Of a stretch of DNA of 64,000 nt, positions 26,841 through 35,616 are shown in pieces; the first letter of the stretch is position 1, and each line of letters begins with the position of its first letter. The notes beneath the pieces were generated by a model, which had not been told where the DNA came from, made no database searches, and worked only from the letters and a program-made list of their open reading frames with translations. Position numbers and translations under genes: made by a program. The DNA is taken from contig JAWKWL010000003.1 in the NCBI GenBank assembly GCA_041397525.1, forward strand, positions 1-64,000, read 5' to 3'. This DNA is from BOKV01 sp041397525 (lineage in GTDB: Bacteria > Pseudomonadota > Alphaproteobacteria > Rhizobiales > Rhizobiaceae).

Positions 26841-27527
26841 TCAGCCGGCAGCGTTGTCGGGATTCTCATGCGGAGTTTCGTCCGCGCCAGCACCTTCGGT
26901 TTCGCGTGGCGGTTGTTTGGGTCCACCCTTGGAGACACCGACAAGGGCTGGACGCAACACACGTGATCCGATCACGAAGCCATCCTGAACCACCTGCAGT
27001 ACGGTGTTGCTGGGGACTTCGGAATCCGGAATTTCAAACATTGCCTGGTGGAAATTCGGATCGAAGCGCTCATTGACCGGGGAAATCTTCTTCACACCGT
27101 GCTTCTCGAGTGCCTGCAACATCGAGCGCTCCGTGAGTTCAACGCCTTCGATCAGTGTGTTCAACCCCGATTCGCCGTCCTGCCGTTGTTCTGTCGGCAG
27201 CGCATCGAGTGCCCGGCGCAAGTTGTCCGACACCGCGAGCATTTCGCGTGCAAATCCGGCGATCGAATATTCACGCGCATCCGAGACATCCTTCTGCGTG
27301 CGGCGGCGCAGGTTTTCCATGTCTGCCGCAAGGCGCAGCATCTTGTCCTTCAGCTCTGCATTCTCATCTTCCACACGCTGCAATTCTGCATTGAGGAATT
27401 CCAGCGGATTGGCGAAACCTTCACCGGGTTGTTCATTGGCCGCCTCCTCACCAGCCGTATGTTCTGCCCGGGCTCCGGTTTCCTTCGCGGCTTCTTCGCC
27501 GTGATGTTCGGTTTCGTCCGCCATCAT
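26841..27527 (-). CDS. grpE: nucleotide exchange factor GrpE
   Basis: Co-chaperone that releases ADP from DnaK. It has 228 residues from ATG 27527 (or 227 from the next ATG). An acidic, disordered N-terminus of about 40 residues leads into the long coiled coil (LQRVEDENAELKDKMLRLAADMENLRRR) and the C-terminal beta domain (MLQALEKHGVKKISPVNERFDPNFHQAMF). AGGA lies upstream. It is downstream of hrcA with a likely terminator between, so it may have its own promoter. Confidence 0.96.
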   Translation of the reverse strand: MMADETEHHGEEAAKETGARAEHTAGEEAANEQPGEGFANPLEFLNAELQRVEDENAELKDKMLRLAADMENLRRRTQKDVSDAREYSIAGFAREMLAVSDNLRRALDALPTEQRQDGESGLNTLIEGVELTERSMLQALEKHGVKKISPVNERFDPNFHQAMFEIPDSEVPSNTVLQVVQDGFVIGSRVLRPALVGVSKGGPKQPPRETEGAGADETPHENPDNAAG

Positions 27528-27583
27528 CGCATCCTGTTCGGTAGTAATTGGAAATTCATGCCCGATATCGATGCTGTGACATC

Positions 27584-27613
27584 AAAAATCAAGCCCTGAC
27601 TGCAGCAGTCGGG
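27584..27613 (-). terminator. intrinsic terminator after hrcA
   Basis: On the minus strand CCC plus GACTG (27613-27606) pairs with CAGTC, a bulged A and GGG (27602-27594) around a CTG loop. The T-rich CTTGATTTTTG follows. It lies 23 bases after the hrcA stop and before grpE, so it would end or reduce hrcA transcription. Confidence 0.5.
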
Positions 27614-27636
27614 TCTTCAGGCACTTCTCGGTCATG

Positions 27637-28734
27637 CTAACGCAGCAGCTTTGACACCACTTTGGCTGTGTAGTCGACCATCGGCACGATGCGGGCATAA
27701 TTGAGCCGGGTAGGGCCGATGATCCCCAGCGCCCCTATCACCTTCTGGTTCTTGTCACGATAGGGCGCCACGACCACGGACGAGCCCGAGAGCGAGAACA
27801 GCTTGTTTTCGGACCCGATGAAAATCCGCACGCCCTCGCCACCCTCGGCCAGTTCGAGAAGTTTCAGGAAATTTTGCTTTGCCTCGAATTCATCAAAAAG
27901 CTGGCGCACCCGCTCCAGATTGTCGAGCGCCGTAATGTCGCCCAGCAGATTGGCGTGACCGCTGACGATCAGCGAGCCCGGTTCCTTTTCCGCGCTTCCT
28001 GCCCATACAGCGACACCGGCCTCGACCAGTTCACCGGCAAGCGTGTCGATTTCCTGCCTGGCACGTTCACGCAGCTTTGCCATTTCTGCCATGGCCTCGG
28101 AAATGGTACGCCCGGCGATCTTGGCATTGAGATAGTTCGATGCCTCAACCAGCGTTGAGGCGGTAACGCCTATCGGCAGCGTGATGATGCGGTTTTCAAC
28201 CATGCCGTTTTCACCCACGATCACCACAAGCGCGCGTGTCGGTTCCAGCCGGATGAATTCGATATGCTTGAGCCGCAGGTCCGATTTCGCCGTAACGACC
28301 AGTGCCGCACTGCGTGAAAGTCCGGACAGCAACTGGCTTGCTTCGCTGAGCACCGAATCGAGTGTGCGTCCTTGTGAGGCCTCTTGCACCTTGGCTTCAA
28401 TCGAATTGCGCTCTTCAGACGACAGGTCTCCGATCTCCAGGAAGCTGTCGACAAAGAACCGCAGCCCCATGTCAGTAGGCAACCTTCCAGCGCTGGTATG
28501 GGGAGCATATATGAGCCCCAGCATTTCCAGATCCTGCATCACATTGCGAATGGTCGCAGGAGACAGCGAAATCGAAAGGGCGCGCGACAACGTGCGCGAA
28601 CCCAGTGGCTCGCCTGTTTCGAGATAGGTCTCGACAATCGAACGGAAGATTTCCCGCGAGCGCTGGTCAAGCTCGGTTAACGCACCCGAACCTGCCAGAA
28701 GGTTGATGTTTGGATCGCGAGACAACATGCTCAT
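27637..28734 (-). CDS. hrcA: heat-inducible transcription repressor HrcA
   Basis: Repressor of class I heat-shock genes through CIRCE operators. From ATG 28734 the product is 365 residues (MSMLSRDPNINLL), the usual size; the frame to 28980 runs through the repeats and the divergent promoter region. The N-terminal winged helix holds LDQRSREIFRSIVETYLETGEPLGSRTL. An HrcA core follows, including MLGLIYAPHTSAGRLPT (residues about 80-96). No CIRCE element (TTAGCACTC with its inverted copy) is visible in its own leader. It is divergent from rph. Confidence 0.96.
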   Translation of the reverse strand: MSMLSRDPNINLLAGSGALTELDQRSREIFRSIVETYLETGEPLGSRTLSRALSISLSPATIRNVMQDLEMLGLIYAPHTSAGRLPTDMGLRFFVDSFLEIGDLSSEERNSIEAKVQEASQGRTLDSVLSEASQLLSGLSRSAALVVTAKSDLRLKHIEFIRLEPTRALVVIVGENGMVENRIITLPIGVTASTLVEASNYLNAKIAGRTISEAMAEMAKLRERARQEIDTLAGELVEAGVAVWAGSAEKEPGSLIVSGHANLLGDITALDNLERVRQLFDEFEAKQNFLKLLELAEGGEGVRIFIGSENKLFSLSGSSVVVAPYRDKNQKVIGALGIIGPTRLNYARIVPMVDYTAKVVSKLLR

Positions 28735-28752
28735 GGCGAATGCAGGCTCTTC

Positions 28753-28804
28753 CTGTGGATTTGGCCTGTGGATTGGGCCTGTGGATTTGGCCAGTGAATT
28801 TGGC
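28753..28804. repeat. four tandem 13-bp repeats in the hrcA leader
   Basis: Plus-strand units of consensus CTGTGGATTTGGC start at 28753, 28766, 28779 and 28792 with no bases between. Unit 1 and unit 3 are identical, unit 2 has one change, and unit 4 has CAGTGAATTTGGC (two changes). The array ends 18 bases before the hrcA ATG and lies inside the leader predicted from the promoter at 28825-28854. Three units contain TGTGGATT, which matches 7 of 9 bases of a DnaA box. Confidence 0.85.
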
Positions 28805-28824
28805 CACCAGTTTGAACTGTCCGA

Positions 28825-28854
28825 ACGATACAGGAAGCGCATCCGTTTGTGCAA
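28825..28854 (-). promoter_or_regulatory. possible hrcA promoter
   Basis: On the minus strand TTGCAC (28854-28849), an 18-base spacer and TATCGT (28830-28825). Transcription would start near 28818, so the 13-bp repeats would be within the 5' untranslated RNA. A promoter for rph on the plus strand was not clear in the remaining 28855-29001. Confidence 0.35.
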
Positions 28855-29001
28855 TCTCCCTCTGTCTCCTCTCCGCTTGCACTTGATTTGACGCGTAGCC
28901 AGTGGCATTGCACCGGGCAGACGGTTTTTTGGCCACCACAGTGCCGCCGCATCCCTTTTCAGATGAGACGGGAAAGTCACACATCAAGAACGGAGAAAAT
29001 C

Positions 29002-29712
29002 ATGCGCCCTTCCCGCCGAGCACCGGACGAATTGCGTCCCGTGAGCCTTGAGCGCAGCTTCTCGAAACATGCCGAGGGCTCGTGCTTCGTCCGTTTCGGC
29101 AATACGCATGTGCTGTGCACTGCATCCCTGGAAGAGCGTGTTCCGCCATTCCTGCGTGGCGGTGGCAAGGGCTGGGTCACAGCCGAATACGGCATGCTGC
29201 CGCGTTCGACCAATGAGCGCATGCGCCGCGAGGCAGCCAGCGGCAAGCAGTCTGGCCGCACTCAGGAAATCCAGCGCCTGATCGGACGCTCACTGCGTTC
29301 GATTGTCGATCTCGAAGCGCTTGGCGAGCGCCAGATCACCATAGATTGCGATGTGATCCAGGCAGATGGCGGCACCCGGACTGCAGCGATTACCGGCGGA
29401 TTTGTCGCGCTCAAGGAATGCATTGGCTGGATGAAGATGCGCGGCATGGTTACCGATGCTGTCCTCAAGGACAATGTTGCGGCCATTTCCTGCGGCATTC
29501 ATCAGGGCGTTGCAGTACTTGATCTCGACTATGCCGAGGATTCGGCAGCTGAAACTGACGCCAATTTCGTTCTTACCGGCAAGGGTGGCATCGTCGAGAT
29601 CCAGGGAACTGCCGAAGGGGAGCCGTTTTCTGAAGCCCAGTTCGGGGAGCTGATGGCGCTTGCACGCAAGGGCATTGCCCAGTTGGTGGACCTGCAGAAC
29701 CTGGCGGTCTGA
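29002..29712 (+). CDS. rph: ribonuclease PH
   Basis: Phosphorolytic 3'-5' exoribonuclease trimming tRNA 3' ends. The ATG at 29002 with CGGAG upstream gives 236 residues starting MRPSRRAPDELRPVSLER; a longer frame from 28849 is not supported. Conserved blocks: EGSCFVRFGNTHVLCTA, TAEYGMLPRSTNERMRREA, the GRTQEIQRLIGRSLR phosphate/tRNA contact, and DCDVIQADGGTRTAAITG. It is divergent from hrcA and starts the rph-rdgB-hemW operon. Confidence 0.97.
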   Translation: MRPSRRAPDELRPVSLERSFSKHAEGSCFVRFGNTHVLCTASLEERVPPFLRGGGKGWVTAEYGMLPRSTNERMRREAASGKQSGRTQEIQRLIGRSLRSIVDLEALGERQITIDCDVIQADGGTRTAAITGGFVALKECIGWMKMRGMVTDAVLKDNVAAISCGIHQGVAVLDLDYAEDSAAETDANFVLTGKGGIVEIQGTAEGEPFSEAQFGELMALARKGIAQLVDLQNLAV

Positions 29713-29714
29713 CC

Positions 29715-30371
29715 ATGGCAGTACGCAAACTTCAAGGCAAAACCCTTGTCGTGGCGACCCACAACAAGGGCAAGGTAGCCGAGATCGCCGACCTGATCGG
29801 GCCTTATGGGCTGGAAGCCAAGTCGGCGGGCGAACTGGGGCTGCCCGAGCCTGATGAAACGGGGGTGACGTTCGAGGAAAACGCCTACACCAAGGCGTTC
29901 GCGGCAGCCAGTGCCACCGGCCTTCCGGCACTTTCCGATGATTCAGGCCTTTGCGTTGATGCTCTCGATGGTGCACCCGGCGTCCATACTGCCGATTGGG
30001 CTGAAAGGCCGGACGGGTCGGGCCGTGATTTCATGATGGCGATGGAGAAAGTGGAAGCGGAACTGGAAAAACGCGGCGCATGTACAGCCGATGGAAGAAA
30101 GGGACGTTTCGTAGCGGTGTTGTGCCTTGCCTGGCCGGACGGCCATGCCGAATATTTCCGCGGCGAGGTTGAAGGCACGCTGGTCTGGCCGCCACGCGGA
30201 AACAGTGGTTTTGGCTATGATCCCGTCTTCCTTCCCGATGGCCACGAACGCACCTTCGGCGAAATGGAAGCGACGGAAAAACACGGCTGGGAAGCCGGGC
30301 GCGGCGATCTTGGCCTTTCACACCGTGCACGGGCCTTCGCAAAATTCGCCGCCGCCTGTCTGGAAAAGTGA
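29715..30371 (+). CDS. rdgB: dITP/XTP pyrophosphatase (RdgB/HAM1)
   Basis: Removes non-canonical purine triphosphates (dITP, XTP) from the nucleotide pool. It has 218 residues. The substrate loop LVVATHNKGKVAEI is at residues 10-23, followed by VTFEENAYTKA and LSDDSGLCVDALDGAPGVHTA, all HAM1 hallmarks. The basic end SHRARAFAKF binds the base. It starts 2 bases after the rph stop, so the two genes are clearly co-translated. Confidence 0.97.
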   Translation: MAVRKLQGKTLVVATHNKGKVAEIADLIGPYGLEAKSAGELGLPEPDETGVTFEENAYTKAFAAASATGLPALSDDSGLCVDALDGAPGVHTADWAERPDGSGRDFMMAMEKVEAELEKRGACTADGRKGRFVAVLCLAWPDGHAEYFRGEVEGTLVWPPRGNSGFGYDPVFLPDGHERTFGEMEATEKHGWEAGRGDLGLSHRARAFAKFAAACLEK

Positions 30372-30380
30372 TATCCGCAA

Positions 30381-31538
30381 ATGGATGATATCGCGCAGCA
30401 GGGCTTCGGTGTTTATGTGCATTGGCCGTTTTGCGCAGCCAAATGCCCTTACTGTGATTTTAACAGCCACGTCCGGCATAATCCGGTTGACCAGCAAGTT
30501 TTCGTCGAAGCTCATCTCAGAGAGCTCGCCCATATGGCGAGCCTTGCGCCCGCTCGCACGGTGACGAGCGTGTTCTTCGGTGGGGGAACCCCGTCACTGA
30601 TGCAGCCGCAAACCGTTTCGCGCATCCTCGACGCCATCGCCTCGCACTGGACGATGGCGGAAAATGTCGAGATCACACTTGAAGCCAATCCGTCTTCGGT
30701 CGAGGCGGATCGCTTCCGTGGTTATCGCTCAGCCGGGGTGAATCGTGTTTCGCTGGGTGTGCAATCGTTGGACGACGTGCAATTGCGCTTCCTTGGTCGC
30801 CTTCACAATGCAGACGAGGCGCTTTCCGCGATTTCGCTTGCCCGCGATATTTTCCCGAGGCTTTCGTTCGACCTGATCTATTCCCGCCCTGGTCAGCAAC
30901 CGGAAGACTGGAGGCGCGAATTGGCCCGGGCAATAGAATTATCCGCTGATCATCTCTCGCTTTACCAACTGACCATCGAGCAGGGGACGCCATTTTTTGA
31001 TCTGCAGGCGCGCGGCAAGCTGACGATTCCCGATCAGGACCGCGCTGCCGATCTTTATGAAATCACCCGCGAAACCACGCTTGCCGCCGGACTTCCAGCC
31101 TATGAGGTGTCAAACCACGCAGCGCCCGGCGCGCAATGCCGCCACAACCTCGTCTACTGGCGTTATCAGGACTATGCAGGCATTGGTCCGGGTGCGCATG
31201 GGCGCCTGACCATTGACGGCGGGAAATGGGCAACCGCCACACATCGAAATCCGGAAAAATGGTGGCAGGAAACCATGGTGACAGGCCATGGAATGGAGAA
31301 TTTCGATGCGCTCCTTCCGCAGGAGGAAGGGGACGAGATGCTGTTGATGGGCTTGCGCCTCGCCGAAGGTATTGACCTGTCCCGCTACGAGGAGAAGGCG
31401 GGGCGCAGCTGCGATCCTGCCAGTCTTGCATTCCTGCAATCGGAAGGGCTTGTCGAGATCGTCGGCAACGACCGCCTCAAGGTTACACCTGCAGGTTTTC
31501 TGGTTCTTGATGCGATCGTTGCAGACCTCGCTGCCTGA
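30381..31538 (+). CDS. hemW: radical SAM heme chaperone HemW
   Basis: Inserts heme into client proteins; formerly annotated as an oxygen-independent coproporphyrinogen oxidase. It has 385 residues. The radical SAM cysteines C18, C22 and C25 are in HWPFCAAKCPYCDFN, the HemW pattern. The GGGTPSLM SAM-binding block and an HemN C-terminal domain (about 285-375) follow. HemW lacks the long N-terminal extension of true HemN, as here. It is the last gene of rph-rdgB-hemW and is convergent with the LpoA-like gene, 17 bases apart. Confidence 0.93.
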   Translation: MDDIAQQGFGVYVHWPFCAAKCPYCDFNSHVRHNPVDQQVFVEAHLRELAHMASLAPARTVTSVFFGGGTPSLMQPQTVSRILDAIASHWTMAENVEITLEANPSSVEADRFRGYRSAGVNRVSLGVQSLDDVQLRFLGRLHNADEALSAISLARDIFPRLSFDLIYSRPGQQPEDWRRELARAIELSADHLSLYQLTIEQGTPFFDLQARGKLTIPDQDRAADLYEITRETTLAAGLPAYEVSNHAAPGAQCRHNLVYWRYQDYAGIGPGAHGRLTIDGGKWATATHRNPEKWWQETMVTGHGMENFDALLPQEEGDEMLLMGLRLAEGIDLSRYEEKAGRSCDPASLAFLQSEGLVEIVGNDRLKVTPAGFLVLDAIVADLAA

Positions 31539-31555
31539 TCTATTTGCATGATTTG

Positions 31556-32791
31556 TCAGCTGGCGTTCCGCGAAAACGAAGCGGGAGCAGGTGAAATCAC
31601 CGATGCCGCTCCGTTATGCACCTGATAGATTGCCAGTCCTCGCTCAGCTGTCCCATTGGCGCGCAACCTGAAAATTCCATTGATACCAGCAAAGCCGCGA
31701 CTGTTCTCGATTGTTGGAGCCTTGAAACCTTCAATGGGCCCAAGCCGTTGCACCAGATCGCTTGTGAGCGTGACTGAATCATAACCAAGCGCAGCCCAGA
31801 CACTCGGCTTGGAGCCATAGGCGGTTTGGTAACGGGTGGCAAAAGACTCGAAATTCGACGTATCGCGTCCCGGATAAATCGCTCCGTCAAGCTGCGGATC
31901 GCTGATCTTTACCGTCTCCCATGTACCCGAGCCGATCAGCAGTTTTCCGGTTGTCTTGATCCCGAAGCGCCGTGCAGTCTGGATGATGACATTGGGAATT
32001 TCCCCGCCCTCGGGGATGTAGATTGAATCCACCGAAGCAAGGACTGGTTCTGCCTGTTTGACGGCAGCCTCGATTGACGGGCCGCTGCGATCATATTTGA
32101 TGACCTGGACATTCGCCCCGTTCGAGCCCGCAATCTGGCGAAGCACGTTTTCGCGGATTGCGCCCTCGGCATTGTTGGGAATGAAAGCCAGGATCGAGCG
32201 TTTGCCTTGCGAAATGGCATAGGTGATGATGCGGGCGGTGTCGTCCTGCGGGATGAACGAGAGCAGGTAGACGCCCCTCCGCGCAACATTGGTGTCGTTC
32301 GAATAGGCAAACATTGTCCGCCCTGCTGGAAGTGTCACGGCGGAGGCGGCGCTCACATTCGACGAAAATACCGGACCCAGTATGGCTGTCGCGCCTTCAA
32401 GTACCGCCTCATTGGCAGCAGATTGCGCGCTTGCCGCCTGGCCTGCGGTATCCTTGATCACGATCTGGATGTTGTTTTTGCCAAAATCCTGCATGGCCAG
32501 AAGGGCCCCGTTTCGGATTTCATTGGCAACGGTTGCCCCGTTGCCGGGGGCTGTCTTCGGTATCAGGAGCGCAACCCGCACCTGGCCCTGTCCGAAGACT
32601 TCGCCTGCCGGATTGGGTGTAAGGACAGGTGCGGAGGTCTGCGGCTCCAGTTTGCCGCTGTCAATTCCCAAATTGGAAGACTGGCATGCAGCTAGAATAC
32701 CAAGCGCAAGCATTCCCGCCGTTTTCAATCCGGTCTTTGCCCATGTCTGGTTCCTGACCGCCGCCAGACCAGTTTGTGCCCCATTCATCAT
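31556..32791 (-). CDS. LpoA-like lipoprotein (penicillin-binding protein activator, YraM type)
   Basis: An outer-membrane or periplasmic lipoprotein with a periplasmic-binding-protein fold. From ATG 32791 it has about 411 residues; GTG 32797 is possible because GGAG is better spaced for it. A signal peptide ends in the lipobox LAAC (with GMLALGI before it), so the mature cysteine would be lipidated, needing Lnt. VALLIPKTAPGNGATVANEIRNGALLAM and ATAILGPVFSSNVSAASAV fit the Peripla_BP_6 type. It is shorter than E. coli LpoA and lacks its TPR half. The divergent rsmI and yraN beyond it mirror E. coli rsmI/yraM-yraN, supporting the call. Confidence 0.82.
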   Translation of the reverse strand: MMNGAQTGLAAVRNQTWAKTGLKTAGMLALGILAACQSSNLGIDSGKLEPQTSAPVLTPNPAGEVFGQGQVRVALLIPKTAPGNGATVANEIRNGALLAMQDFGKNNIQIVIKDTAGQAASAQSAANEAVLEGATAILGPVFSSNVSAASAVTLPAGRTMFAYSNDTNVARRGVYLLSFIPQDDTARIITYAISQGKRSILAFIPNNAEGAIRENVLRQIAGSNGANVQVIKYDRSGPSIEAAVKQAEPVLASVDSIYIPEGGEIPNVIIQTARRFGIKTTGKLLIGSGTWETVKISDPQLDGAIYPGRDTSNFESFATRYQTAYGSKPSVWAALGYDSVTLTSDLVQRLGPIEGFKAPTIENSRGFAGINGIFRLRANGTAERGLAIYQVHNGAASVISPAPASFSRNAS

Positions 32792-32903
32792 GCCCACTGT
32801 TTCTCCGGTATTCTCACTGAAACCGGACAATCGTGTTTGCCGGTATGTTATTGCAAGGCCGTTCCCCGCCAGCGATTGTGTCCTGCTCCCGCAGGAATCC
32901 GAT

Positions 32904-32918
32904 CTTACCTAACGTAAG
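32904..32918. promoter_or_regulatory. palindromic operator candidate
   Basis: CTTAC (32904-32908) and GTAAG (32914-32918) form a perfect 5-bp inverted repeat around CTAAC. It lies about 15-25 bases downstream of the start point predicted for the LpoA-like gene promoter, a typical repressor position. Regulator unknown. Confidence 0.35.
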
Positions 32919-32937
32919 AATTTCCCTGGCTGGCCTG

Positions 32938-32967
32938 TCTCTAGACGGACTGGGCATCACTTGTCAA
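32938..32967 (-). promoter_or_regulatory. promoter candidate for the LpoA-like gene
   Basis: On the minus strand a perfect -35 TTGACA (32967-32962), an 18-base spacer and TAGAGA (32943-32938; 3 of 6). Predicted start point near 32931, about 140 nt before the LpoA-like ATG. Confidence 0.35.
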
Positions 32968-33168
32968 AGTTTTGTTAACGATGAGTTCCCGGTTGGGATA
33001 TTGTCAACCATCAACAATGCTGTTCCCGGTGCCGCCAACCATGAATAGAGTAGGCGAGCATGCCATGGTAGCCTGCTACTCAAGAAATGCGGCGAAAAGG
33101 TGCGCCGTTGCAACAAGCTTCCAGTCGTTCACAGTTGATGGCTGCCGAATTGGGATAGGGGTAAGGAT

Positions 33169-34068
33169 TTGAGCGGCTTCGTCATTGCAGGAAACGAGTT
33201 TCAAAAGCGGGAACTGGCCCCGGGCTTGTACGTCGTCTCCACTCCCATCGGCAATCTTGGCGACATCACCATTCGCGCACTTGAAACCCTGTCATCGGTT
33301 GATCTCGTGGCCTGCGAGGACACGAGGGTCACCGCAAAACTGCTGCAGCGCTATGGTATGGACACGCGCATGATGTCCTATCATGAGCACAATTCCGACA
33401 AGGCAGGCGCCAAAATCCTCCAGAAGTTGCAGGCAGGTGCCAGGATCGCGCTTGTGAGTGACGCAGGCACGCCACTTGTGTCTGATCCCGGCTTCCGTCT
33501 GGTTCGCGATTCCCGCGTGCTCGGTGTCAATGTGGTTGCCATACCGGGCGCATCCTCACCCCTGGCTGCACTTGCCGCAAGCGGTCTTCCTGCCGAGAGC
33601 TTTCTGTTCGCAGGCTTTCTGCCGACCAGGGATACCGCGCGGCGTAACCGGCTCGCCTCACTATCGCGCATTCCCGCGACGCTTGTCTTCTTCGAAAGCC
33701 CGAACCGGCTCGGCTCAAGCCTCGCGGCGATGGTCGCCGAACTTGGCCCTGAGCGCCAAATTGCCGTATGCCGCGAACTGACGAAAATGCATGAGGAGAT
33801 CGTTGGGGGAACGGCTGCAGAACTCGCGGCACGCTATGGCGATGCCCCGGTAAAGGGCGAAATCGTCATCGTCGTTGCCCCGCCCGCCGACAATGGCGCA
33901 GCGGTTGATCCTGGTTCCCTGTTGCAGGAACTGTTGGCCTCGATGAGCGTCAGCCGCGCTGCTGCAGAGGCAGCGAAACTGACCGGCATCGCCAAGCGGG
34001 ACCTTTACCAGCAAGCGCTCGACCTGTCACAGGGGATGAAAGGGCAGGCCGGGCATGACGACAGGTGA
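33169..34068 (+). CDS. rsmI: 16S rRNA (cytidine(1402)-2'-O)-methyltransferase RsmI
   Basis: Methylates C1402 in the decoding centre. It has 299 residues from TTG 33169, with TAAGGA just upstream and no in-frame ATG before the conserved region. LYVVSTPIGNLGDITIRALETL and ACEDTRVTAKLLQRYG are diagnostic of the tetrapyrrole-methylase fold in RsmI. FYESPNRL-type VFFESPNRLGSSL and GEIVIVVAPP come later. The last 14 bases overlap yraN, so the two are probably translated together. Confidence 0.95.
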   Translation: MSGFVIAGNEFQKRELAPGLYVVSTPIGNLGDITIRALETLSSVDLVACEDTRVTAKLLQRYGMDTRMMSYHEHNSDKAGAKILQKLQAGARIALVSDAGTPLVSDPGFRLVRDSRVLGVNVVAIPGASSPLAALAASGLPAESFLFAGFLPTRDTARRNRLASLSRIPATLVFFESPNRLGSSLAAMVAELGPERQIAVCRELTKMHEEIVGGTAAELAARYGDAPVKGEIVIVVAPPADNGAAVDPGSLLQELLASMSVSRAAAEAAKLTGIAKRDLYQQALDLSQGMKGQAGHDDR

Positions 34069-34423
34069 GCGCCTGCGACGCAAGCGTGCCGCACTTGAGC
34101 GCGGACGCAAGGGCGAGTGGCTGGCCGCCTTCGCCCTGCAACTGCGTGGATACCGGATTGTCACCCGGAATTTTCGCTGCAAGGCAGGAGAAATCGACAT
34201 CATCGCGCGGCGCAGGGACCTGGTGCTGTTCGTCGAGGTCAAGGCAAGATCAAGCATCGCCGCCGCCGTTGATGCGGTAAGTCATGATTCGCAGCGACGC
34301 ATTGCCAATGCTGCGGATTTCTGGATGTCGCGCCAGCGGGACCAGTACAGGCTTTCATGGCGCTTTGACATCATCGCCGTTCTTCCACGGCGCTGGCCGG
34401 TACACCTGGAAGACGCTTTTTGA
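34055..34423 (+). CDS. yraN: YraN family protein (UPF0102, nuclease-like fold)
   Basis: A 122-residue protein of the UPF0102 family, which has a Holliday-junction-resolvase-like nuclease fold of unproven activity. RKGEWLAAFALQLRGYRIV is followed by the putative catalytic GEIDIIARR and FVEVKARSS (D/E-x-K pattern). The ATG overlaps the end of rsmI by 14 bases. The rsmI-yraN pairing, with the LpoA-like gene opposite, is widely conserved. Confidence 0.93.
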   Translation: MTTGERLRRKRAALERGRKGEWLAAFALQLRGYRIVTRNFRCKAGEIDIIARRRDLVLFVEVKARSSIAAAVDAVSHDSQRRIANAADFWMSRQRDQYRLSWRFDIIAVLPRRWPVHLEDAF

Positions 34424-34543
34424 TGGCGAAATTTGGCCGGTGCCATTGCCAAGCACCTTGGCCCGCCACTATGTGAGAAAGTCATGAAAGTGCCATCTGC
34501 GCATCTGCATGACATCGGGCAACAACCGCACAGGATCCTTGGC

Positions 34544-35482
34544 ATGGCATTGAAAATCGGCTTCCAGATGGACCACATCTCAACCGTCGGCATTCGCGGC
34601 GATTCAACCTTTGCCATGGGCCTCGAAGCGCAGGCTCGCGGACACGAACTGTTCCATTACACGCCGGACCGCCTGCAGTTGAACGGAAACACGGTTTCTG
34701 CCCGCATCGAGCCGATGCAGCTGCGCGATGTCGAGGGCGATCATTTCACACTGGGCGAGGCGGTGTTGAGCGACCTTTCCAGCCTTGACGTCATCCTGCT
34801 TCGCCAGGACCCGCCCTTCGACATGTCCTATATCACCACCACCCATATCCTGGAGCGCGTCCATCCGCGCACGCTCGTCGTCAATGATCCGGTATCGGTG
34901 CGCAATTCACCGGAAAAGATATTGGTCACCGAATTTCCCGAACTGATGCCGGAAACGCTGATCACCCGCGATTTCAATGCCATTCGCGAATTTCGCCGCA
35001 AGCATGGCGATATCATCGTCAAACCGCTTTTCGGCAATGGCGGTGCCGGTGTTTTCCGTATTGCCGAGGGAGACCAGAACCTTTCATCCCTGCTGGAAAT
35101 GTTTCAGGGCATGTTCCGCGAACCGCTCATCGCGCAGCGCTATCTTTCTGATGTCCGCAAGGGCGACAAGCGCATCATCCTGATTGATGGTGAACCGGTC
35201 GGTGCAATCAACCGCGTGCCAGCAGAAGGCGATGCCCGCTCCAACATGCATGTCGGGGGCCGCGCCGAGCACAGCGAACTCACGCGACGCGAAAAGGAGA
35301 TTTGCGCCGCGATTGGCCCGCGTCTCAAGGAACTGGGCTTCATTCTGGTTGGCATCGATGTCATCGGAGACTACATCACCGAAATCAACGTCACCTCACC
35401 AACCGGCATTCGCGAAGTGAAACGGTTTTCGGGAACCGATATCGCTGCGCTGTTCTGGGACGCTGTGGAAAAACGCCGCTGA
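34544..35482 (+). CDS. gshB: glutathione synthetase
   Basis: ATP-grasp ligase joining gamma-glutamylcysteine and glycine. The ATG at 34544, with AGGA upstream, gives 312 residues starting MALKIGFQMDHISTVG; the longer frame from 34433 is not supported. Conserved blocks are LRQDPPFDMSYITTTHILE, VNDPVSVRNSPEKILVTEFPELMP, KPLFGNGGAGVFRI (ATP-binding loop), and GDKRIILIDGEPVGAINRVP. GIDVIGDYITEINVTSPTGIRE is the metal-binding end. The 120-bp gap from yraN shows no other gene. Confidence 0.96.
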   Translation: MALKIGFQMDHISTVGIRGDSTFAMGLEAQARGHELFHYTPDRLQLNGNTVSARIEPMQLRDVEGDHFTLGEAVLSDLSSLDVILLRQDPPFDMSYITTTHILERVHPRTLVVNDPVSVRNSPEKILVTEFPELMPETLITRDFNAIREFRRKHGDIIVKPLFGNGGAGVFRIAEGDQNLSSLLEMFQGMFREPLIAQRYLSDVRKGDKRIILIDGEPVGAINRVPAEGDARSNMHVGGRAEHSELTRREKEICAAIGPRLKELGFILVGIDVIGDYITEINVTSPTGIREVKRFSGTDIAALFWDAVEKRR

Positions 35483-35616
35483 TCCATCCCACGATCACTG
35501 TGTTCCGTTTTTGTTCTTGACACAACCCTCGTTCCGTATAAGTTGCATGACGGAATTGGCAATCCTTGGGTTGCCGTCTCCGGATTTGCCGATTTGGCTG
35601 CTTGCGGGGTTGTATC

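Larger units (their letters stand above)
32792..33168. other. divergent intergenic region, LpoA-like gene / rsmI
   Basis: This 377-bp gap holds a minus-strand promoter candidate and a palindrome (separate entries) on the LpoA-like side. On the rsmI side I see only the TAAGGA ribosome site before the TTG start; a promoter for rsmI could not be placed. No small gene, tRNA or repeat was found. Confidence 0.5.

Noticed and set aside
28753..28804. Tandem repeats as a CRISPR array
   Set aside because: Units are 13 bp with no spacers, and there are no cas genes.
35518..35545. TTGACA and TATAAG before comM as a promoter
   Set aside because: The spacing is 14 bases, too short for a sigma-70 promoter.
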